From the NCBI GenBank assembly GCA_964472905.1, contig CAYYMI010000047.1, positions 1 to 16,595 of the forward strand: DNA of 16,595 nucleotides. Direction: 5' to 3'. The position numbers were made by a program, and so were the translations under genes. The DNA comes from Hellea sp964472905 (lineage in GTDB: Bacteria; Pseudomonadota; Alphaproteobacteria; Caulobacterales; Maricaulaceae). Below the pieces are notes generated by a model. The model was not told the DNA's origin, searched no databases, and saw only the letters and a program-made list of their open reading frames with translations. The stretch's first letter is position 1; every line of letters starts with the position of its first letter. Below, one piece after another: positions 1-4,962 of this stretch.

Positions 1-112
1 AGCCCCAGCATTCCATCTTGCGGGTTGAAAGGTAGCGAAGGAAGCGGGCGCCTTTAATGCGCCAGCTCTCGCCAGAATAATCGTTTTCGTAATCGTCATC
101 ATAACGGCTCAT
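1..112 (-). CDS. Partial unknown protein, N-terminal 37 residues
   Basis: Only the first 37 codons are inside the window; the gene runs off the left edge. The reading begins MSRYDDDYENDYSGESWRIK and continues into GARFLRYLSTRKMECWG. The ATG at 112-110 is preceded by a purine-rich AGGAG ribosome binding site about 8 nt upstream. The N-terminus is rich in Asp, Tyr and Glu and then becomes basic. I do not recognise the family. It follows the 53-residue gene by 25 nt on the same strand, so the two are probably one transcript reading away from the PspF-like regulator. PspA or PspB would be the expected neighbour of pspF, but what is visible resembles neither. Confidence 0.65.
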   Translation of the reverse strand, partial: MSRYDDDYENDYSGESWRIKGARFLRYLSTRKMECWG

Positions 113-137
113 ACTCTCTCTCCTCTTCCGGCTTCGT

Positions 138-299
138 TTAAATGCCGAAGCCGGCTATACGAGCGCCGCCGATGCGGCTACCCATCACGGCGCGGTGGCG
201 GCGTGAACGCGTGTGACGTACTGATGTTTCGGCCTCAAATGTCGGGATGGCACTCCCAGTATTTGACCCTGCATCGATGTCAAAAGTGCGGTAAGTCAT
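138..299 (-). CDS. Small unknown protein (53 aa), divergent from pspF-like gene
   Basis: A 53-codon ORF beginning MTYRTFDIDAGSNTGS and ending GGARIAGFGI, stop TAA at 140-138. It has a clear AAGGAG ribosome binding site 7-8 nt before the ATG. The first half is acidic and polar. The second half is basic, with four Arg and two His in a short stretch around residues 29-36, then Gly/Ile-rich. There is no signal peptide and no convincing transmembrane helix. It is the first gene leftward from the regulator's divergent spacer, which carries a candidate palindromic activator site and a -24/-12-like promoter, so it is the likely target of that regulator. The function is unknown. The good ribosome binding site and the spacing to the next gene argue that it is real. 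Confidence 0.6.
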   Translation of the reverse strand: MTYRTFDIDAGSNTGSAIPTFEAETSVRHTRSRRHRAVMGSRIGGARIAGFGI

Positions 300-327
300 A
301 GTCTCTCTCCTTTTATCGTCTCCTTAT

Positions 328-347
328 GCTGAGGTGTTGTCCTCAGC
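328..347. other. 7-bp inverted repeat in leader of the leftward small genes
   Basis: GCTGAGG and CCTCAGC are perfect inverted copies around a 6-nt TGTTGT loop. It lies 30-50 nt upstream of the 53-aa gene start and overlaps the start site predicted from the -24/-12-like element. It has no T tract on either strand, so it is more likely an operator or mRNA 5' hairpin than a terminator. Confidence 0.4.
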
Positions 348-349
348 GA

Positions 350-365
350 CACATTCAAACTGCCT
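350..365 (-). promoter_or_regulatory. Candidate sigma-54-like -24/-12 element
   Basis: On the minus strand this reads AGGCAGTTTGAATGTG. The GGCA matches the -24 half of the sigma-54 consensus TGGCAC-N5-TTGCA, and the ATGT sits at the correct spacing for the -12 half, though the usual GC there is GT. The predicted start site is near 338, giving a leader of about 40 nt to the 53-aa gene. The placement fits a psp-type promoter, but the match is imperfect, and the neighbouring PspF-like protein lacks the loop that normally contacts sigma-54. Confidence 0.35.
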
Positions 366-448
366 ATAAATGAGGAAACTGTCGAGAAATTTTAAGTCGT
401 TGATTTTATTATATATTCTTCACTTTTTGAAATTCAGTGGATTTTAAT

Positions 449-465
449 TTAGTTTTTTTTACTAA
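449..465. promoter_or_regulatory. Candidate PspF-type upstream activating palindrome
   Basis: TTAGT and ACTAA are perfect inverted half-sites separated by a 7-nt T tract, 17 bp in all. As I recall, enterobacterial PspF sites have the form TTAG(T/C)G...GCTAA with the same overall length. The centre lies about 120 bp upstream of the start site predicted from the -24/-12-like element, within the range used by enhancer-binding proteins. A weaker half-site (TTTGCTAT) follows at 471-478. In such AT-rich DNA a chance palindrome cannot be excluded. Confidence 0.4.
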
Positions 466-507
466 TATTATTTGCTATTTAGTTATATTTATTAGTATAT
501 TTGACCT

Positions 508-1542
508 ATGTCGAGCATTCCTGCGCAGCCTATCGGCCAATCCGAATCCTTCCACGCTCTCATGGACCGTGTTTCCAACACAGCTTCTTTGGATAGACCC
601 GTCTTAATTGTTGGTGAGCGCGGAACCGGAAAAGAAATGATTGCCTCTCGGCTTCATTTTCTATCTCCGCGGTGGGAAGCACTCTATGTCAAAGTCAATT
701 GCGCAGCCTTTTCAGATGATATGCTCGACCGCGAGCTTTTCGGAGAAACCTTCATGGATGGCCGTGATGATACCAATGGGCGCTTCTATGAGGCCGATGG
801 CGGGACAATATTTCTTGATAATATAGAGTCTCTCTCCCCTCGCCTGCAGGAAAAACTTATGCGGGCTGTTGAGTACGGCGAATACGAAGCCGGCGGCGAG
901 GCTGAAACCCAGCAAGTAGATGTCCATTTGATTACGGCCACTGGTATTGATCTGCCTGCTGCCGTCAGACGCGGCGAATTTCGGGCTGATTTGATCGACC
1001 GTCTTGCCTTTGATGTCATTACGCTACCTCCTTTACGCGCCCGCCGCGAAGACATTGCACTTTTAGCCGAACATTTCGGCCGCAAAATATCTGCCGACCT
1101 CGGAGCCGATGCTTTTCCTGGTTTTACCGCCGAAGCTATGGTCACAATTGAAACCCGGGATTGGAGCGGCAATGTTAGAGAACTTAAAACAGTCGTCGAA
1201 AGAAATGTCGCCAGAGCGTTCCTACTGGATGAAACTCTTACAAATCCAATCTCAGATCTTAATTTCGACCCCTTTGAAAGCCCTTATCGATTAAACGATA
1301 CGGAAGTATCACCCTCCGCTCCTGCGAAAATAGCTATAATAGATGAAAACATAGCTCAGACCGAGGAGATGCCTGCAGGCCTTTCTACAAGTTTCAATGA
1401 GCGCGTCTTAGTCTTTGAAAGACGGCTCATTGATGAGGCTTTGAGGCTTCATGACGGGCATCAAGGAAAAGCGGCGGCTCATTTAGAACTAACCTATCAC
1501 AGTTTTCGCGGATTACTTCGCAAACATGGCTTAAAAAAGTAA
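508..1542 (+). CDS. pspF: PspF-like AAA+ enhancer-binding regulator with degenerate motifs
   Basis: A 344-residue protein that aligns from end to end with the phage-shock activator PspF (about 325 aa in E. coli). It has no N-terminal receiver domain, an AAA+ domain at about residues 8-235 and a Fis-type helix-turn-helix at about 305-342. Walker A is intact (GERGTGKE, 36-43), as are the switch Asn in VNCAAF, the arginine-finger stretch FRADLIDRLAFDV (158-170) and the sensor II region WSGNVRELK. Three motifs are not. The GAFTGA loop after ELFG is replaced by a shorter ETFMDGRDD stretch. Walker B reads FLDN instead of FLDE (Asn105). Sensor I reads ATG instead of ATN (Gly146). Family membership is sure, but ordinary sigma-54 activation is doubtful. 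It may bind DNA and nucleotide while hydrolysing poorly, or work with sigma-70. The ribosome binding site before the ATG is poor. It is divergent from two small unknown genes. Confidence 0.88.
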   Translation: MSSIPAQPIGQSESFHALMDRVSNTASLDRPVLIVGERGTGKEMIASRLHFLSPRWEALYVKVNCAAFSDDMLDRELFGETFMDGRDDTNGRFYEADGGTIFLDNIESLSPRLQEKLMRAVEYGEYEAGGEAETQQVDVHLITATGIDLPAAVRRGEFRADLIDRLAFDVITLPPLRARREDIALLAEHFGRKISADLGADAFPGFTAEAMVTIETRDWSGNVRELKTVVERNVARAFLLDETLTNPISDLNFDPFESPYRLNDTEVSPSAPAKIAIIDENIAQTEEMPAGLSTSFNERVLVFERRLIDEALRLHDGHQGKAAAHLELTYHSFRGLLRKHGLKK

Positions 1543-1626
1543 ATCAAAACCGTCTTTTTTGTTTCAAGTCTTTACATTGAAGCGACTTTTCGATTAGCGT
1601 TCGGAAAGTCTGCAAAAGTCTATAAA

Positions 1627-1632
1627 TATAAT
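1627..1632 (+). promoter_or_regulatory. Consensus -10 box upstream of DUF3604 gene
   Basis: A perfect TATAAT 20 nt before the ATG at 1652. No convincing -35 box is seen at 17 bp (GAAAGT there). Its overlap with the in-frame ATG at 1631 argues that translation starts at 1652 instead. Confidence 0.35.
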
Positions 1633-1651
1633 GCTTAAAAGGGGATGTTCG

Positions 1652-3595
1652 ATGAAGACGTCGGGTTCGAAGAGTAAGTTTTTTTTAGCCAGTGCCGCTA
1701 CGGTGTTAATGGGTCTATCGGCGTGTCAGCCTCAATCTGATACATCTACCGACACTCAAACGAGTAAACCAAGTAACACGGCAGACGTAACCAAAGTAGA
1801 GCGCAACCCGACCAAAAATGCTTATTTCGGCGACACACATGTTCATACGAAAAATTCCTTTGACGCCTTTATCGTCGGCACCCGTACCAATGCCGATGAC
1901 GCTTACCGTTTCGCGAAAGGTGAGCCCATAGATAACGGTGAAGGGCATCAAATCCAGATAGATGGACCGCCGCTTGATTTTTATGCCGTGACAGATCACG
2001 GCGAATATATGGGCGTGATAGCGGCCATGCGCGATAAGAACTCTCATATTTCTAAAACCAAAACAGCTAAATCCATCTTTGGCTTATTTGGGGGCTCGCG
2101 CGAAGACCGTACAAATGCCTTTATTAGAATCGGCACAACCATCGTTACGGGTGAACCCATCGAAGATATTTATGATCGTGATTTCATCGACAACGCCTGG
2201 GCCGAAAATGTATCGGCCGCAGAGAAGCATAATGAACCCGGAAAATTCACCACATTTGCGGGCTATGAATTCACGGCCATGGAAATCCTTGGCAATATTG
2301 ATGATAATTTAGGAGCGATCAATTTACACCGTAACGTTATTTTTGAAGATGTCGCGCCTACGCGCCTTTTCTCTACACTTGATAGCCCTAACCCCGAAGA
2401 CCTATGGACGTGGATGAATAGTGAACGCGCGGCAGGCCGTGATGTTTTATCTATTCCGCATAATTCAAACGGGTCAAATGGAGCCATGTTTGATTTGGAA
2501 ATGACGGACGGCTCACCCCTAACCGCAGCCTATGCCAAAAACCGAATTCTCAATGAACCTATCGTTGAAATGACTCAAATTAAGGGCACATCGGAAACAC
2601 ACCCTCTGCTATCCCCACAAGACGAATTTGCCGATTTCGAACTTTATGACATCCTCATTGGGATGCCCGTCAAATCGAAAGTCACAGAGGGTAGCTTTGT
2701 CCGCCCTTCCCTTGCCCGCGGCATGAAACTCGAAGCGGAGCTAGGTGAAAACCCTTATAAATTTGGCATGATAGGGGCGTCAGATACGCACGTTAGCGCG
2801 CCCTCTCTATCCGAAGAAAATCACTTTGGTAAATTCGCCAATGATATGAACGCTGATGTGCGCGGCTCTGTTCCGCGCGGCGGCGCCAAGACATGGCCAG
2901 CAGCTAATGAAGACCCCGGCGCGCCTGACGCTGGTGACATGCAGCTCATTGCCGCCGCTCAATATGGCGCCTCTGGTTTGGCCGGTGTTTGGGCCGAGTC
3001 CAATACCCGCGAAGACATTTTCAACGGGATGAAAAATAAAGAGACCTTTGCCACCTCCGGCCCGCGCATGCGCGTTCGCATGTTTGCCGGACAGGATTAC
3101 GCCCCGACGATTTTAACACAGCCAAACTTAGCCGAATTGGCTTATGCGGGCGGCGTACCTATGGGCGGAGACCTCACATCAGATGGTAGCTCACCAACCT
3201 TCTTGGCCTGGGCGACCCAAGACCCTAATGGCACACCCCTACAGCGCTTGCAGATCATAAAAGTCACCCCAACCGGAGAGGCCCTTTATGATGTGGCCTG
3301 CGCCAGCGGCGCGGCAATTAATCCGGCTACCCATCGCTGCGCCGATAATGGCGCAAGCGTTGATTTGGCGACCTGCGCGACGAATGACGAAACAGGCGTT
3401 GCCGAGCTTAAAGCGGTTTGGGAAGATCCTAATTACACAAGCGGCGAGCACGCCGCCTATTATGTCCGCGTGCTAGAAAACCCTAAATGCCGCTGGAGCA
3501 CATGGGACGCGATCCGTAATGGTACGCCCCCTAACCCGCAAATGCACGCCACACTTCAAGACCGCGCTTGGACCAGTCCAATTTGGGTTAAATAG
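1652..3595 (+). CDS. DUF3604 family lipoprotein with PHP-type metal site
   Basis: A 647-residue exported protein of the DUF3604 family, which belongs to the PHP-like metallohydrolase group and has no established substrate. I chose the ATG at 1652 because AAGGGGA lies 7 nt upstream; an in-frame ATG at 1631 has no ribosome binding site and sits in the -10 box. The N-terminus is a lipoprotein signal (basic start, hydrophobic core, lipobox LSAC near residue 25), followed by a Ser/Thr/Asp-rich linker to about residue 52. PHP-like ligand clusters are visible: GDTHVHT (His63, His65), TDHGE (Asp115, His116), IPHN (His270) and SDTH (Asp378, His380). The C-terminal part carries Cys-rich inserts and ends in the family-typical RAWTSPIW. 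It is probably lipid-anchored in the cell envelope and single-gene, lying between the regulator and a tRNA gene. Its substrate cannot be read from the sequence. Confidence 0.9.
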   Translation: MKTSGSKSKFFLASAATVLMGLSACQPQSDTSTDTQTSKPSNTADVTKVERNPTKNAYFGDTHVHTKNSFDAFIVGTRTNADDAYRFAKGEPIDNGEGHQIQIDGPPLDFYAVTDHGEYMGVIAAMRDKNSHISKTKTAKSIFGLFGGSREDRTNAFIRIGTTIVTGEPIEDIYDRDFIDNAWAENVSAAEKHNEPGKFTTFAGYEFTAMEILGNIDDNLGAINLHRNVIFEDVAPTRLFSTLDSPNPEDLWTWMNSERAAGRDVLSIPHNSNGSNGAMFDLEMTDGSPLTAAYAKNRILNEPIVEMTQIKGTSETHPLLSPQDEFADFELYDILIGMPVKSKVTEGSFVRPSLARGMKLEAELGENPYKFGMIGASDTHVSAPSLSEENHFGKFANDMNADVRGSVPRGGAKTWPAANEDPGAPDAGDMQLIAAAQYGASGLAGVWAESNTREDIFNGMKNKETFATSGPRMRVRMFAGQDYAPTILTQPNLAELAYAGGVPMGGDLTSDGSSPTFLAWATQDPNGTPLQRLQIIKVTPTGEALYDVACASGAAINPATHRCADNGASVDLATCATNDETGVAELKAVWEDPNYTSGEHAAYYVRVLENPKCRWSTWDAIRNGTPPNPQMHATLQDRAWTSPIWVK

Positions 3596-3644
3596 AAGGC
3601 TTAACAACACACTGATTTAATTTCAGATTTGTGTCAGTTACAGC

Positions 3645-3673
3645 TTGATAAAGCCTGCCCCACGCCATATATG
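3645..3673 (+). promoter_or_regulatory. Sigma-70-type promoter of initiator tRNA gene
   Basis: TTGATA (3645-3650) and TATATG (3668-3673) are separated by exactly 17 bp. The predicted start lies at about 3679-3682, at or next to the mature tRNA 5' end, so the precursor would have almost no leader. Confidence 0.5.
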
Positions 3674-3678
3674 ACGCG

Positions 3679-3755
<77 letters not shown>

Positions 3756-3760
3756 AATAC

Positions 3761-3796
3761 AAAGACCCTCGCCTCGGCGGGGGTTTTGTGTTTTTT
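3761..3796 (+). terminator. Rho-independent terminator of tRNA-fMet
   Basis: The stem CCCTCGC / GCGGGGG (3766-3772 with 3777-3783) closes on a CTCG loop, is flanked by A-rich and T-rich arms, and runs into TTTTGTGTTTTTT. It begins 6 nt after the tRNA CCA. Confidence 0.85.
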
Positions 3797-3820
3797 CTGG
3801 ATTGAATTTGCACTTATGAT

Positions 3821-3918
3821 CTTCAGGTGGAACCTGAAGGCTTCGAAGAAGGTTTCGCATTTGCGAAAATTTTCAATCCTGTGAATTGAAAATAATCGTA
3901 GAAGGCCTCGGCAGAGGC
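3821..3918 (+). other. Cluster of four hairpins between tRNA 3'-end repeats
   Basis: Four inverted repeats lie in tandem in 98 nt. CTTCAGGT/ACCTGAAG (3821-3839) has a 3-nt loop. TTTCGC/GCGAAA (3853-3868) has a 4-nt loop. ATTTTCAAT/ATTGAAAAT (3869-3893) has a 7-nt loop. GCCTC/GAGGC (3905-3918) has a GGCA loop. No ORF with a ribosome binding site covers them. The first hairpin contains AACCTGAAGG, identical to the 3' side of the tRNA anticodon arm. It could be a structured RNA, a broken tRNA copy, or debris of a mobile element. Confidence 0.4.
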
Positions 3919-3923
3919 AATCT

Positions 3924-3951
3924 GGTTCAAACCCTACCCCCGCAACCAAAT
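3924..3951 (+). repeat. Duplicated 3' end of tRNA-fMet (att-site-like)
   Basis: 28 bp identical to 3731-3758 except for one T-to-C change. It covers the T loop, the 3' side of the T stem, the acceptor 3' strand, CCA and three bases beyond. The 5' side of the T stem is not conserved, so it is not a second functional tRNA. A duplicated tRNA 3' end is the classic mark of integrase-mediated insertion, but here only 165 bp separate the copies and no integrase is in the window. Confidence 0.7.
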
Positions 3952-4071
3952 TTATCATCGAGACCACATCAGCAGGCAAGCGCCAATGCTATCCGCCTAG
4001 GGTTTATAGGCAGATCATGCAAACCCATTAGCGGTATGGGTATTAGGGCTAAATTTTCGGCAGAGTTTGCC

Positions 4072-4587
4072 TTAAGGTGGTTTCAAAGTCACCATAGGCT
4101 GAGTTGAAAGCATGCCTAGACTCCCGCCTATATGGCAAACCTCATCACGCCTTTGGCAGAGACGCCGGCGCATGCCGAGCCTATAAACCCCAACACGGCC
4201 ATTCACACTCAGACGACAAGCCCGCTCCATAAATTGCCCCACCGTCAGGCGGCGGGCATTAAGGTGGTGCAAGCCTGCATAGAGACGTGAGGCTGGCAGG
4301 CCTCTGCGCAATATCCGCCTGTCTTTGCGGCTTGCGCGCAGGCGCGGCGCATAAGCGGCGCGGGCAGATTCCGGCAGCAAGGACGGCGCGCGCTGATAGC
4401 TCGTGGCAGACAGCCCGCATGCCCCCAAAGACTGTCGGTTCATATGTCGGCCTAGGCAACACACCCAAAGCCGCAGCCATGCGAGAAACCCAAATAGCCC
4501 ATAGCCAGATACAGCTCCCCCGCAGGCGCCCATCAGAGGGGCAGCCCCGCTTTTCAAGGCGGGTGTGGGAAGGCCTAATACCTTCAT
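4072..4587 (-). CDS. Doubtful arginine-rich ORF, unknown
   Basis: An open frame that could start at an ATG at 4683 (203 aa) or, with a GAGG about 11 nt upstream, at 4587 (MKVLGLPTPALKSG, about 171 aa). The N-terminal third has a hydrophobic stretch (GLFGFLAWLRLWVCCLG). The rest is strongly basic with runs such as RKDRRILRRG and RRRLCQRR and very few acidic residues. That composition is typical of a chance frame in GC-rich DNA, and I recognise no family. Against that, codon third positions are G/C-rich and the frame is long for the local context. I list it as possible, perhaps a decayed accessory gene. Confidence 0.22.
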   Translation of the reverse strand: MKVLGLPTPALKSGAAPLMGACGGAVSGYGLFGFLAWLRLWVCCLGRHMNRQSLGACGLSATSYQRAPSLLPESARAAYAPRLRASRKDRRILRRGLPASRLYAGLHHLNARRLTVGQFMERACRLSVNGRVGVYRLGMRRRLCQRRDEVCHIGGSLGMLSTQPMVTLKPP

Positions 4588-4684
4588 GTCATATGTCCTC
4601 GTCACATAGGTCATGAGCGTAACATAACCCCGCCAGAGTTTGTGAGGATTAGTTTTTTGATTTTTTAAAACGTTCCCACACACG

Positions 4685-4797
4685 CGTCATTGCAAGACTT
4701 CGTTCTTGCAATCCATCATGTTGACTCTCGATGAATACCATGGTCGATTATGGCTAAGAACGGGAGATGGATTACAAGACCAAGTCTTGTAATGACG
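4685..4797. repeat. Paired inverted REP/BIME-like element
   Basis: The left arm (4685-4717, starting CGTCATTGCAAGACTT) and right arm (4766-4797, ending GTCTTGTAATGACG) are inverted copies with only a few differences. Each arm is itself a hairpin: TTGCAAGA/TCTTGCAA on the left, ATTACAAGAC/GTCTTGTAAT on the right. The 48-bp centre contains the palindrome ACCATGGT. Arms starting CGTCATTGC and ending GCAATCCATC are the form of short dispersed palindromes seen between genes in many proteobacteria. It is non-coding and has no transposase, so it would be mobilised in trans, if at all. Confidence 0.7.
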
Positions 4798-4875
4798 GGA
4801 ATAAGCTGGCTTTAGCACTCCTCATGCGTTTCACTGCATTTGATAATCTGACTCTCAACACCCGTTATTCATTTG

Positions 4876-4891
4876 TTAAAAGAGGATTAAC
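4876..4891. promoter_or_regulatory. CtrA-binding box, perfect consensus
   Basis: TTAAAAGAGGATTAAC matches the TTAA-N7-TTAAC CtrA consensus exactly. It is centred about 80 bp upstream of the kinase ATG. A lone TTAAC half-site follows at 4911-4915. It suggests cell-cycle control of the hybrid kinase. Confidence 0.55.
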
Positions 4892-4931
4892 TCTGTTTAC
4901 GATAACACTTTTAACTAACAACCAAAGATAG

Positions 4932-4959
4932 ATTATTAAGGTTCTTAACCTATAATAAT
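4932..4959. promoter_or_regulatory. Long palindrome overlapping the -10 of the kinase gene
   Basis: ATTATTAAGGTT (4932-4943) and AACCTATAATAAT (4947-4959) are inverted copies with one extra base, around a CTT centre. The right arm contains a perfect TATAAT (4951-4956). The ATG at 4963 lies where transcription should begin, so the message may be leaderless. A bound repressor here would block the promoter. Confidence 0.5.
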
Positions 4960-4962
4960 TCT

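Larger units (their letters stand above)
3956..4962. other. Long stretch with no confident gene
   Basis: About 1 kb between the duplicated tRNA end and the hybrid kinase. From about 4070 to 4560 it is clearly GC-richer than its surroundings and open in several frames on both strands, none with a recognisable product. A 6-bp inverted repeat (ACCCAT/ATGGGT, 4023-4041) lies near its left side. From 4685 to 4797 it holds a paired inverted repeat, and from 4876 to 4960 the regulatory region of the kinase. It may be the remains of a transferred element inserted at the tRNA. Confidence 0.5.

Noticed and set aside
328..347. Terminator for a transcript entering from either side
   Set aside because: The hairpin has no T tract on either strand and no gene ends beside it.
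1631..1651. Upstream ATG giving seven extra residues to the DUF3604 protein
   Set aside because: It overlaps a consensus -10 box and has no ribosome binding site; the ATG at 1652 has AAGGGGA at the right distance and begins a normal lipoprotein signal.
3924..3951. Second tRNA-fMet gene
   Set aside because: Only the 3' end is present; the 5' half of the T stem no longer pairs, and no acceptor 5' strand or D arm is found.
4287..4616. 109-aa ORF on the plus strand
   Set aside because: It opposes the minus-strand frame in GC-rich DNA, has no ribosome binding site and no recognisable motif.
4936..4949. Second CtrA box TTAA...TTAAC at the kinase promoter
   Set aside because: The half-sites are 5 bp apart, not 7, so this is better explained as part of the palindrome.
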